Virus record (IMG/VR): IMGVR_UViG_3300032331_003054
Location: 1 to 28,515 of that record
DNA from: a virus
Strand: one strand, 5' to 3'
Length of the DNA stretch: 28,515 bases
Shown here: positions 7,012-12,361 of the stretch, piece by piece
Numbering within the stretch: the first letter of the stretch is position 1
How the letters are laid out: each line of letters opens with the position of its first letter
The notes under the pieces: model-generated
Told to the model about the DNA's origin: nothing
Database searches by the model: none
The model's input: the letters and a program-made list of their open reading frames with translations, nothing else
Made by a program: the position numbers and the translations under genes

Positions 7012-7043
7012 TAAATATAACAAAGAATGGCCCGAAGGCCAAA
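7012..7043 (-). promoter_or_regulatory. Candidate promoter for the 6986-to-3964 transcript
   Basis: TTTG (7040-7043), 20 nt spacer holding the TTCG hairpin, TATATTTA (7012-7019). The ATG at 6986 follows 25 bases later, after an A-rich leader, so unlike the ligase copy this one allows a short 5' untranslated region. Confidence 0.55.
7028..7041 (-). terminator. UUCG hairpin terminator after the 7065-7283 gene
   Basis: TGGCC-TTCG-GGCCA on the minus strand, 23 bases past the stop at 7065, followed by TTCTTTGTTATATTT. It matches the copies at 3926-3939 and 12342-12355 exactly in stem and loop. Confidence 0.65.
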
Positions 7044-7064
7044 CATTTGTTATGAAAAGTTTAT

Positions 7065-7283
7065 TTAAAATGGAGTATCGTATCCAGTTTCTTCACTAGC
7101 TTTGAAATATTCTTTTAAAAACGGTTCAGGATACAACATTACATTTCCTGTGTATTTAGGATTAGACACTTTCCGTATGTCATGTTTCCATCCACCTTCT
7201 AATGAGGCGAGATATACTTTTTTACCTAATTCGGTTCCAGCTGCTTTACCTAAGAACTCATATAATGACATCATTTTATCCAT
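7065..7283 (-). CDS. Hypothetical 72-residue protein with a strong ribosome-binding site
   Basis: The product is soluble and mixed helix/strand (LYEFLGKAAGTELGKKVYLA, then a proline-rich tail ending DTPF). No family is recognised. The start at 7283 is chosen because AGGAGGTGATCA lies directly upstream with ideal spacing; M4 and M5 are poorer choices. It overlaps the end of the 7276-7530 gene by eight bases. Confidence 0.75.
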   Translation of the reverse strand: MDKMMSLYEFLGKAAGTELGKKVYLASLEGGWKHDIRKVSNPKYTGNVMLYPEPFLKEYFKASEETGYDTPF

Positions 7284-7530
7284 TGATCACCTCCTCTAAT
7301 GTTTTCCATTCTGCTTCTACTTCCCCTTCTTCATTGAATTCACCTGTAGCGATTGCTAAATGAATTACTGCGTTTTCATCTTTACCAATTGCAACTGCTC
7401 CAAAGCCCTCACAAAGATAATAGTTAGTCATTGTACTGTTAGGCATTTCAGAAGCGATTGCTTCAATATCAAAATCCCAACCCATTTCCGGATCATTTTT
7501 TTCGACCCATTGTTTGCTAAATTCAGCCAT
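7276..7530 (-). CDS. Hypothetical 84-residue acidic protein
   Basis: The product has an acidic, tryptophan-containing N-terminus (WVEKNDPEMGWDFDIEAI), a strand-rich middle (YYLCEGFGAVAIGKDENAVIHLAIA) and an acidic tail. No family is recognised. The leader AAAAATAAGTTATG fits the start consensus of this genome. Its final codons encode the strong ribosome-binding site of the next gene. Confidence 0.75.
   Translation of the reverse strand: MAEFSKQWVEKNDPEMGWDFDIEAIASEMPNSTMTNYYLCEGFGAVAIGKDENAVIHLAIATGEFNEEGEVEAEWKTLEEVING
7284..7295 (-). promoter_or_regulatory. Near-perfect Shine-Dalgarno site
   Basis: Minus-strand AGGAGGTGATCA immediately precedes the ATG at 7283, with GGAGG six bases from the start codon. 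This is the full complement of the conserved GAUCACCUCCU end of 16S rRNA. It is exceptional here, since most starts have only A-rich leaders. It lies within the last codons (EEVI) of the upstream gene. Confidence 0.75.
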
Positions 7531-7552
7531 AACTTATTTTTTATTTATAAAC

Positions 7553-7584
7553 TCAATATAATAAAAATAGGCCCGAAGGCCTAT
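7553..7584 (-). promoter_or_regulatory. Possible promoter overlapping the 7565-7586 hairpin
   Basis: TATATTGA (7553-7560) occupies the place of the TATATTTA box after a hairpin, 22 bases before the ATG at 7530. The position of the upstream TTTG holds ATAG, so only half of the motif is kept. Weak candidate. An exact T4-type late octamer TATAAATA also lies nearby at 7542-7549. Confidence 0.3.
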
Positions 7585-7586
7585 TT
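7565..7586 (-). terminator. Rho-independent terminator after the 7591-7905 gene
   Basis: Minus-strand AAATAGGCC-TTCG-GGCCTATTT is a nine-base-pair perfect stem with the stable UUCG loop, followed by a T-rich tail (TTATTATATT). It begins four bases past the stop codon at 7591. This is the strongest of the GGCC-TTCG hairpins in the window. Confidence 0.85.
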
Positions 7587-7590
7587 ATTT

Positions 7591-7905
7591 TTATTTTCTT
7601 TTAGCATTCTTATCAAAGTCTGCTTGTGCTTGTTTATTTGCTTCATGTTCAGGTGAGGCTTTCCATCCTACGTTTCCTTTTTCTAACTCAATGTTACCAT
7701 ACTTTTTAAGGAAATCAGCTTTCCAATCTTGGAAATCATCTTCGTCTTTAATTTTTCTAGATGAACCCATACCTATATTAGTTGGTAAAAGATTTTTATC
7801 ACCTAAATCAGAAAATTTAAGTGACTTAACAGTAATTTTACTTTCATTCATTACTTCTTCAAGTAATAATTGATTGCGTCTCCACTCGTATATGTTAAAT
7901 GCCAT
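7591..7905 (-). CDS. Hypothetical 104-residue charged protein
   Basis: The protein starts MAFNIYEWRRNQLLLEE, then has a helical, highly charged body with repeated Lys and Asp/Glu and a lysine-rich end. No membrane segment or known domain is seen. It is expressed from its own small unit: a TATATTTA box at 7921-7928 in front, the leader AAAATAAAACTATG, and a strong terminator right after its stop. Confidence 0.75.
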   Translation of the reverse strand: MAFNIYEWRRNQLLLEEVMNESKITVKSLKFSDLGDKNLLPTNIGMGSSRKIKDEDDFQDWKADFLKKYGNIELEKGNVGWKASPEHEANKQAQADFDKNAKRK

Positions 7906-7920
7906 AGTTTTATTTTATTA

Positions 7921-7928
7921 TAAATATA
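7921..7928 (-). promoter_or_regulatory. TATATTTA box upstream of the 7591-7905 gene
   Basis: The octamer TATATTTA lies 15 bases before the ATG at 7905. A TTTA rather than TTTG is found about 19 bases further upstream, and no hairpin intervenes. Candidate -7 element of a Bacteroidota-type promoter; in this AT-rich setting chance is possible. Confidence 0.3.
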
Positions 7929-7933
7929 TAATT

Positions 7934-8128
7934 TTATTTCTCTATACTAAATGTACTATTCTTATACACCTTAATTTGATCAGATAGATAATGTCTAACT
8001 ATTCCTCCATCACAATGTACTATACACCAAATATCATTCTCCCAAGTGCCTCCATTAGTGACATAAATGGCATAACCCTCTATATCACCTTCAACTATTA
8101 CTGGTATTGGGTTCTTGAATTCTAACAT
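7934..8128 (-). CDS. Hypothetical 64-residue strand-rich protein
   Basis: The product (IPVIVEGDIEGYAIYVTNGG, then WENDIWCIVHCDGG) looks like a small all-beta fold with one CxxxC pair around residues 35-39. Similar short proteins are, to my recollection, common in environmental phages, without function. Its ATG shares a base with the stop of the 27-codon gene upstream (TAATG). Confidence 0.75.
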   Translation of the reverse strand: MLEFKNPIPVIVEGDIEGYAIYVTNGGTWENDIWCIVHCDGGIVRHYLSDQIKVYKNSTFSIEK

Positions 8129-8211
8129 TAGAATAAATCATCTAGTTCTTTAGGGTACTCAGCAATAATATGCTTCTTAACAAATCGTTTCCACCAATTA
8201 TTCAATCTCAT
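8128..8211 (-). CDS. Tiny 27-residue basic/aromatic protein
   Basis: A short frame starts at ATG 8209-8211 inside the end of the ClpP-like gene and stops at TAA 8128-8130, where TAATG joins it to the next gene. The product starts MRLNNWWKRFVKKHII and ends acidic (KELDDLF), which gives an amphipathic helix. It fills the only gap between two coupled genes, which supports it, but the length is too short for certainty. Confidence 0.45.
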   Translation of the reverse strand: MRLNNWWKRFVKKHIIAEYPKELDDLF

Positions 8212-8770
8212 CAACCATCCCATACTTAAGTGCTTCTTCTGCTGTGAAATACCAATCACGTCTTGATTTTTTAACATCGTCTAATTGTTTTTGAGATATA
8301 GTTGAGTTTAATAATAAGATTTCATCATATTGTTTCATTACACGATTACATTCATCTAAATCATCTTTAATAATAGATAATTTATCAAATTGAGGATAAC
8401 TATTTAAAGCCTCATGATACATAAACGTAGCATATTTACTCGCTATTCGTTTCCACCCAGCAGCAAATATTGGTAACCCCATTGACATAGCGTAACCATA
8501 ACAGTAAGTATGAATTGGTGTTCTAGAAGTTTTAATCACACCTATTAAAGCGAAACCATCATAAATTACTCCACCAAAACTATTAATGATTAATTTAATA
8601 GGTTTACGCTCAAAGTCTTTAGAGACTGAGTCTTGCTCCTCATCATACTCATTAGCATCTAATATAAATTGAATAACTTCTTCAACTGATTCATTATCAA
8701 TATCATTACTCAAAACAATACTTCTGAATTGGTCTTCTCTATCGAAGTATCTATTTTTTCTGCTAGTCAT
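8198..8770 (-). CDS. ClpP-like (S14) serine protease
   Basis: The 190-residue protein aligns with ClpP throughout: IKLIINSFGGVIYDGFALI, then YAMSMG with nucleophile S96, MYHEA with H119, and RRDWYFTAEEALKYGMVDEI with D172. All three members of the catalytic triad are present, so it is likely active. ClpP normally degrades proteins with an AAA+ partner; in phages S14-type proteases serve in prohead maturation or host-protein turnover. No capsid or scaffold gene is visible nearby, so the target is open. Its ATG shares a base with the stop of the lipoprotein gene upstream (TAATG). Confidence 0.9.
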   Translation of the reverse strand: MTSRKNRYFDREDQFRSIVLSNDIDNESVEEVIQFILDANEYDEEQDSVSKDFERKPIKLIINSFGGVIYDGFALIGVIKTSRTPIHTYCYGYAMSMGLPIFAAGWKRIASKYATFMYHEALNSYPQFDKLSIIKDDLDECNRVMKQYDEILLLNSTISQKQLDDVKKSRRDWYFTAEEALKYGMVDEIE

Positions 8771-8949
8771 TATCTATGTTTTTTAGGTGAGCATTGATGT
8801 TGAAGTTGGTTTTTACCTTTATTAACTCGCTTAGTTTGTTTATACATTGTTTGTTGTCTATTACTATGATGTTTATAGTTATAGCCTTTTTGAGGAGCTG
8901 AGCATGAAGCTAAAACAGCTACAATTAAAAATAAAATTAGTTTTTTCAT
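8770..8949 (-). CDS. Short basic lipoprotein
   Basis: The 59-residue product begins MKKLILFLIVAVLASC, a lipoprotein signal with the lipidated cysteine at residue 16. The mature part of about 44 residues is very basic and rich in Gln, His and Lys. I use the start at 8949, because this gives the canonical MKK n-region and an ATGA overlap with the upstream gene; a start five codons earlier is possible. Topology and size would suit an outer-membrane spanin subunit, but its partner is not obvious. Confidence 0.75.
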   Translation of the reverse strand: MKKLILFLIVAVLASCSAPQKGYNYKHHSNRQQTMYKQTKRVNKGKNQLQHQCSPKKHR

Positions 8950-9164
8950 ATTATTTCCTCCCATTCTGGTTCTTTAATTTCTTGTAAAAAGAATAATGTC
9001 TCACCTTCTTGATATATTTGATCTGATTCAGTATATTCCTTCCATAGATCAATTAAATCTTGTCTTATTTGACCTCCATTTAAATTGTCTATAAATTTAC
9101 CAAACCATACCTTTCGTTTTAATAGATAAGGTATACCATTAAGAGTAAGTACATCAGTCCTCAT
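8946..9164 (-). CDS. Hypothetical 72-residue protein
   Basis: A soluble protein with a basic N-terminal half (LLKRKVWFGKF) and an acidic C-terminal half (EGETLFFLQEIKEPEWEEII). No family is recognised. It overlaps its upstream neighbour by 11 bases and the lipoprotein by four, in a coupled chain that runs from 9288 to 7934. Confidence 0.75.
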   Translation of the reverse strand: MRTDVLTLNGIPYLLKRKVWFGKFIDNLNGGQIRQDLIDLWKEYTESDQIYQEGETLFFLQEIKEPEWEEII

Positions 9165-9288
9165 TACTTGATCTATATTTCTTTCTATTGTATACTTTAC
9201 CTGAAGGTTTTGCCTTCTGTATCATTCTACGTCTCACTATTTGAGCAACGTGTCGTAATGATAAACCGTTTAAATTACTATTTTCCAT
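9154..9288 (-). CDS. Small basic protein
   Basis: The 44-residue product (MENSNLNGLSLRHVAQIVRR, then Lys/Arg-rich) could form one helix and a basic tail able to bind nucleic acid. The ATG at 9288 is chosen: a start 20 codons upstream would place the first codons within the terminator hairpin at 9321-9342 and the TATATTTA box at 9307-9314. The A-rich leader after that box fits the genome's style. Confidence 0.65.
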   Translation of the reverse strand: MENSNLNGLSLRHVAQIVRRRMIQKAKPSGKVYNRKKYRSSNED

Positions 9289-9306
9289 GTGTTTTTTATT
9301 ATATAA

Positions 9307-9338
9307 TAAATATAACAAAAAAGGCTTGGAGAGCCAAG
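9307..9338 (-). promoter_or_regulatory. Candidate promoter for the 9288-to-7934 chain
   Basis: TATATTTA at 9307-9314 is preceded, after exactly 20 nt, by CTTG (9335-9338), one base off TTTG and inside the terminator stem. The spacing matches the four better copies in the window although the hairpin sequence is different, which argues that spacing is selected. Confidence 0.45.
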
Positions 9339-9342
9339 CCTT
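9321..9342 (-). terminator. Rho-independent terminator after the 9366-9692 gene
   Basis: AAGGCTTGG-CTCT-CCAAGCCTT on the minus strand is a perfect nine-base-pair stem followed by TTTTGTTATATT. It lies 23 bases past the stop at 9366. Strong canonical terminator. Confidence 0.88.
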
Positions 9343-9365
9343 AATCATGAAACGTTAAATGAAAT

Positions 9366-9692
9366 TTACTTCTTCTCAGCTGACATTTTAGGAGCTGGCT
9401 TCTTTTTAAAGTATTTTTTCTTTTTCTTTGCAACTTCCTCAGCCGTTTTAGGGGTGTCAATAACTGGGTGCATTGATTTATTTTCCATCACTCGAATTTT
9501 AGATTGTAACACTGTTACTTCATTGCGAAGTAATTGACGTCCGGCGTTAGCCATTTCTAAAGATTCTTGAAGTGCTTCAATTTGAGAATTAGCCGCGTCT
9601 AATTCATTTACAAGAAATTGATGTTTTGATGCCAACATTACTGCTGTGGTTGTTGCTACTACTAAAGCAGCTGATAAGATAATTACTAACAT
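9366..9692 (-). CDS. Membrane-anchored coiled-coil protein with a lysine-rich tail
   Basis: The 108-residue product has an N-terminal hydrophobic helix (residues 2-20, LVIILSAALVVATTTAVML), a heptad-rich coiled coil (about 25-75, VNELDAANSQIEALQESLEM and on) and a C-terminus loaded with lysine and proline (KKKKKYFKKKPAPKMSAEKK). The layout is like an inner-membrane spanin or other anchored coiled coil; the basic tail is unusual and could bind nucleic acid or lipid A. The leader in front is a TAAA tandem repeat. It has its own strong terminator. Confidence 0.75.
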   Translation of the reverse strand: MLVIILSAALVVATTTAVMLASKHQFLVNELDAANSQIEALQESLEMANAGRQLLRNEVTVLQSKIRVMENKSMHPVIDTPKTAEEVAKKKKKYFKKKPAPKMSAEKK

Positions 9693-9700
9693 ATTTATTT

Positions 9701-9724
9701 TTTATTTATTTATTTATTTATTTA
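9701..9724. repeat. (TTTA)6 tandem repeat in a leader
   Basis: Six uninterrupted copies of TTTA on the plus strand (TAAA on the minus strand) lie directly upstream of the ATG at 9692 and overlap the stop codon of the 9722-9889 gene. An A-rich unstructured leader favours translation in Bacteroidota, and such a microsatellite could change length by slippage. Confidence 0.85.
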
Positions 9725-9889
9725 CATTCTATCTGTCTTAACTCTAAAATGAGCTAATTCAATTATTTCATTTTGGCTTTTATGTGGGAGAGATATTTTA
9801 TACTCTTTTATATACTGGTGTAATTTATCTACATCCCCAGCTGTGTGTGCTTGGTAAAATATTTCTTCAATGCGTTCTTCGTTTGACAT
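9722..9889 (-). CDS. Hypothetical 55-residue helical protein
   Basis: A short frame from ATG 9887-9889 to TAA 9722-9724. The product (MSNEERIEEIFYQAHTAGDV, DKLHQYIKEY) is helical and acidic at the N-terminus, like small proteins starting with an EERIEEI-type helix that I recall from other T4-like phages. No function is known to me. It starts five bases after the GIY-YIG gene stop. Confidence 0.7.
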   Translation of the reverse strand: MSNEERIEEIFYQAHTAGDVDKLHQYIKEYKISLPHKSQNEIIELAHFRVKTDRM

Positions 9890-9894
9890 TTATT

Positions 9895-10476
9895 TTAGTT
9901 TTTATTTTTCCAAATGTATCCATAAATGGATTTTCTCTTTCCAGAGCAACATTCTGATATTGCCCCTTGTGATGTTTTACCTAATGACTTAGCTGCTAGT
10001 ATCCTATTCTCCCATTCTTTAATAAAATTACCCTCTAAATCATATTGTAGGACTGGTTTAGAATTTGCTAACATCAATTTACTACCAGTACCTTCTTTTT
10101 TAGGTTTTCTCATTTTTTGTTTTGTCTCTTCAGAATGAGGACCTTTTGGTTTCCTTAATTTTTCTTTATACTCTTCAGATTTTTGATTATTATTTTTCAT
10201 CTTATTTCGAGTAATTTCAGAGTGATAATTAACTCCACCACCTCCTTTATTTTTATTCATTAACTCAAATCCCCATTGTCTGAATTGTTCTATCCAATAT
10301 GATTCTAAAGGTTCCCATTCTTTATAATTATAACTATCAATTTGGTCTATAATAGTATATATTATATTTTTTCCAAATTTATGCTTATGAGCGTTTTTTC
10401 GGGATGTTTTAGTTTTACCTATATAAACCTTATTAAAATCATTATAGCAATTTTCAATTAAATACATGTATGTCAT
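9895..10476 (-). CDS. GIY-YIG homing endonuclease with NUMOD modules
   Basis: The 193-residue product has an N-terminal GIY-YIG domain (MYLIENC and KVYIGKT at about residues 4-22, likely catalytic E58 in LESYWIEQF, then LMNKNKGGGG). Two NUMOD3-like DNA-binding repeats follow (YHSEITRNKMKN, PHSEETKQKMRKPK), and a C-terminal NUMOD1/IENR-like module (PVLQYDLEGNFIKEWENRIL to SIYGYIWK). Such free-standing endonucleases cut intronless alleles and spread themselves between phages. ATG 10476 is chosen, as it follows the GATATTTA box and puts the GIY strand at the usual place; 10467 is also possible. No split host gene is visible around it. Confidence 0.88.
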   Translation of the reverse strand: MTYMYLIENCYNDFNKVYIGKTKTSRKNAHKHKFGKNIIYTIIDQIDSYNYKEWEPLESYWIEQFRQWGFELMNKNKGGGGVNYHSEITRNKMKNNNQKSEEYKEKLRKPKGPHSEETKQKMRKPKKEGTGSKLMLANSKPVLQYDLEGNFIKEWENRILAAKSLGKTSQGAISECCSGKRKSIYGYIWKNKN

Positions 10477-10481
10477 GTATA

Positions 10482-10489
10482 TAAATATC
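10482..10489 (-). promoter_or_regulatory. GATATTTA box ahead of the homing endonuclease
   Basis: A one-base variant of the TATATTTA box, five bases before the chosen ATG at 10476. No TTTG at a suitable distance is obvious. It suggests that the mobile gene carries its own promoter, as homing endonucleases of T4-like phages often do. Confidence 0.3.
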
Positions 10490-10505
10490 ACAATAATTGA
10501 CTTCG

Positions 10506-10715
10506 TTACTCATAAAAACTATTTCTTTTAAATTTATAAATCATATTAAATGTAGCCAAATTATTTCTAATTTCTTTTACATTCATTTTTTTAAATTTCC
10601 AATATTCTACAAAGTTGCTTATTATTGTTTTAGCGCACACTAACTGCTCCTCATTTTCTATGGAGTTAAGTATTTTGATTATTTTATTTATGTGTTGTCT
10701 AAATACTTGTTCCAC
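10506..10715 (-). CDS. Hypothetical 69-residue helical protein, GTG start
   Basis: The product is helical and basic at the C-terminus (EYWKFKKMNVKEIRNNL, YKFKRNSFYE). No family is recognised. Translation must begin at GTG 10713-10715 or at a later codon, since no ATG is available upstream. The GTG stands four bases after a TATATTTA box, the same distance as for the ligase gene, which supports this start and suggests a leaderless transcript. Confidence 0.6.
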   Translation of the reverse strand: MEQVFRQHINKIIKILNSIENEEQLVCAKTIISNFVEYWKFKKMNVKEIRNNLATFNMIYKFKRNSFYE

Positions 10716-10719
10716 TTTG

Positions 10720-10727
10720 TAAATATA
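10720..10727 (-). promoter_or_regulatory. TATATTTA box four bases from a GTG start
   Basis: TATATTTA-CAAA-GTG parallels TATATTTA-GATC-ATG of the ligase gene. No TTTG is seen 19-21 bases upstream, so the promoter reading is weaker here. Confidence 0.35.
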
Positions 10728-10741
10728 TGGATATACATATA

Positions 10742-11083
10742 TTACTCTTTATAATTTTTCTTAAATTCAGGATCTTCTAACCAATGTCTTTCACCTGTTC
10801 TTAATCTTGCTTTACTTTTATAATCATGAGCGTAAACATAACCTCGAGGGCATTTCTTTTTCATAACCATATTTGTCTCAAACAAATAAACTGGTCCATT
10901 ATAATCCTGGTGATTAGGTGATTTGTCTTCATTCCAATAACATATTCGTCTAGGTCCATTATAACTTCTAAATCGATTGCATGTTACTCTAAACCAACTA
11001 CCATCTTCTAACTGTATTTCAGTTGCTCGTTGAGTTGGGAAATCATAAATTAATTTAACTGTGTGTCCTGTTTTTTCAGCCAT
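10742..11083 (-). CDS. Hypothetical 113-residue basic protein
   Basis: The protein is rich in Arg, Lys and aromatic residues (WFRVTCNRFRSYNGPRRICYW) with cysteines at about residues 35, 48 and 79. It looks like a compact beta-rich fold, possibly nucleic-acid binding. No family is recognised. It begins one base after the stop of the four-helix membrane protein gene, so the two are probably co-translated. Confidence 0.75.
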   Translation of the reverse strand: MAEKTGHTVKLIYDFPTQRATEIQLEDGSWFRVTCNRFRSYNGPRRICYWNEDKSPNHQDYNGPVYLFETNMVMKKKCPRGYVYAHDYKSKARLRTGERHWLEDPEFKKNYKE

Positions 11084-11084
11084 A

Positions 11085-11423
11085 TTACTTCCAAAATAAT
11101 TGCACCATTAATATAATTAAACTTAATACTAAACAAATAGCTGTTTTCATTGTTATTGGTTCTCCAAATAATGATACAGACATAATTGTAAACATAACTG
11201 TACCTATAACAAAACCAATCAATCTAGATGGCCATAACTGTCCATTAAAATGTTCAACCATTAAACTAACTGATGTCATGAATAATATTGAAATAGGAAT
11301 GCCTAACAATACCATAACCCACTGGTGGTTCTTCATCCACTCAAACTTCCACCTCCCTTGTAATTGAAGAAAAGTTAATGTTTGAGCTAACACCCCTACT
11401 AACATCCCTAATATTAATTTCAT
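11085..11423 (-). CDS. Four-helix integral membrane protein
   Basis: The 112-residue product has four hydrophobic helices at about residues 3-21, 35-56, 68-86 and 93-111, with short charged loops. Size and layout recall small multidrug-resistance-type transporters; the C-terminal half (GEPITMKTAICLVLSLIILM) has the small-residue look of that superfamily. It lacks the conserved N-terminal glutamate of SMR transporters in helix 1, so transport is doubtful. Proteins of this type are, to my recollection, frequent in T4-like phages. Its start overlaps the upstream stop (ATGA). Confidence 0.75.
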   Translation of the reverse strand: MKLILGMLVGVLAQTLTFLQLQGRWKFEWMKNHQWVMVLLGIPISILFMTSVSLMVEHFNGQLWPSRLIGFVIGTVMFTIMSVSLFGEPITMKTAICLVLSLIILMVQLFWK

Positions 11424-11626
11424 ATATATTCTTTTTCTAATTTACCGTATGTGTATACTCTTAATGTCGCTACTTGGTTATCATTATAAAGTGGTTTTGC
11501 TAAATCTAAGTCATCTGAGAATATTGCTTCACCTTGTTTGAATCCAATAAATGCTTGACATTGGTCATTCAAAACAATAAATTCAGGTTCTTTAGCTATA
11601 TCAAATACTCTTTTTTTCTTTCTCAT
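11420..11626 (-). CDS. Hypothetical 68-residue protein
   Basis: A strand-rich product with a basic start (MRKKKRVFDIAKEPEFIVL) and a central QAFIGFKQGEAIFSDDLDLA segment. No family is recognised. It overlaps both neighbours by four bases within a coupled run from 11856 to 10742. Confidence 0.75.
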   Translation of the reverse strand: MRKKKRVFDIAKEPEFIVLNDQCQAFIGFKQGEAIFSDDLDLAKPLYNDNQVATLRVYTYGKLEKEYI

Positions 11627-11856
11627 AGTTTAGCATCATATTCAGGTAACACTCCTAAATCCTCAATCTTAACCCACACTCTCATCTTCCATAAATCAAC
11701 TTTCAAATTGTCAATCATTGTCTCTCCCTCATCAGTTGCCTTAGCTAAAATGAGTAAACATGTATCTAATTGTTCAATTGCAGATGGAACATCTTTTACT
11801 TTGATAAATTGTAATGCTTTCTTCCACGTGTTGGTAATCTTCCCTACTTTCTTCAT
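11623..11856 (-). CDS. Hypothetical 77-residue helical protein
   Basis: The product is mostly helical (MKKVGKITNTWKKALQFI, AIEQLDTCLLILAKA) and could form a helical bundle with a partner. No family is recognised. The leader AAAATAAGTTATG fits the genome's start consensus. It is three bases from the small membrane-protein gene upstream. Confidence 0.75.
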   Translation of the reverse strand: MKKVGKITNTWKKALQFIKVKDVPSAIEQLDTCLLILAKATDEGETMIDNLKVDLWKMRVWVKIEDLGVLPEYDAKL

Positions 11857-11859
11857 AAC

Positions 11860-11982
11860 TTATTTTATTAGATGTATAATTAAATTTAATATCGCTGATA
11901 TAGCGAATACACATATTGTTGATATTCCTATTGTAGCAGCTACAATAAAAAACACTTCATCTGGTTTTATACCTTTTTTCAT
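11860..11982 (-). CDS. 40-residue membrane protein
   Basis: A short frame from ATG 11980-11982 to TAA 11860-11862. After a charged N-terminus (MKKGIKPDEV) nearly the whole protein is one hydrophobic helix (FFIVAATIGISTICVFAISA and on). The leader AAAATAAAGGTTATG is identical to that of the SWIM gene start at 12311, which supports translation. Function unknown; it could be a holin-like or regulatory membrane peptide. Confidence 0.65.
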   Translation of the reverse strand: MKKGIKPDEVFFIVAATIGISTICVFAISAILNLIIHLIK

Positions 11983-11987
11983 AACCT

Positions 11988-12311
11988 TTATTTTAATTGT
12001 TTTATATGTTTACAAACTCTATCTTTAGCTCTATAATAACCAGGACATGAACAATGATATTTATCACCTACCTTTTTGATAACATACTTACTTGAACCAT
12101 CTGATGATTTTACTTCAATAGTATTAGGTTTTGGTTTTGTTTGTGTACCATCATCTTTAATCCAAACAATATCATCAAATGTAGTACCTAATGGGACATT
12201 AACCCACCATGGACAAATAGCTATTTTGTCTACTAAATTAAATAATACAGGAGGAATAAAACCACCCACTACATAATGTTTACCGTCTTTGAAATAATAA
12301 CTTCTTTCCAT
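11988..12311 (-). CDS. Small SWIM zinc-finger protein
   Basis: The 107-residue product ends in a SWIM-type motif, C-x-C-x10-C-x-H, formed by C87, C89, C100 and H102 (YHCSCPGYYRAKDRVCKHIK). SWIM modules bind DNA or proteins and occur in transposases, helicase-related and bacterial regulatory proteins; here the module is almost alone, after a strand-rich N-terminal region (WWVNVPLGTTFDDIVWI). The ATG at 12311 is chosen; an ATG 15 codons upstream would lie inside the terminator and promoter unit. It is the first gene after that unit. Confidence 0.75.
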   Translation of the reverse strand: MERSYYFKDGKHYVVGGFIPPVLFNLVDKIAICPWWVNVPLGTTFDDIVWIKDDGTQTKPKPNTIEVKSSDGSSKYVIKKVGDKYHCSCPGYYRAKDRVCKHIKQLK

Positions 12312-12325
12312 AACCTTTATTTTCC

Positions 12326-12357
12326 TAAATATAACAAAGAATGGCCCGAAGGCCAAA
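12326..12357 (-). promoter_or_regulatory. Candidate promoter for the 12311-to-10742 genes
   Basis: TTTG (12354-12357), 20 nt spacer with TTCG hairpin, TATATTTA (12326-12333), then GGAAAATAAAGGTT and the ATG at 12311. The leader of 14 bases is short but contains an AAGG that could act as a weak ribosome-binding site. Confidence 0.55.
12342..12355 (-). terminator. UUCG hairpin terminator after the 12362-12517 gene
   Basis: TGGCC-TTCG-GGCCA on the minus strand, six bases past the stop at 12362, followed by TTCTTTGTTATATTT. Third identical copy of this hairpin in the window. Its closeness to a stop codon supports the small gene 12362-12517. Confidence 0.68.
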
Positions 12358-12361
12358 CTTA

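Noticed and set aside
7542-7549. Exact T4 late-promoter octamer TATAAATA on the minus strand
   Set aside because: Only this copy and one at 14723-14730, at the end of the RmlB-like gene, were noticed. In such AT-rich DNA this is likely by chance, and most starts instead have TATATTTA.
7360-7656. A 98-codon open frame on the plus strand
   Set aside because: It crosses a strong minus-strand terminator and two minus-strand genes. The Phe/Ile/Cys-rich translation does not look like a real protein.
11534-12028. A 164-codon open frame on the plus strand
   Set aside because: It runs opposite to several short, well-supported minus-strand genes and includes terminator-free, start-poor sequence. Its translation is hydrophobic and serine-rich, as expected from the complement of AT-rich coding DNA.
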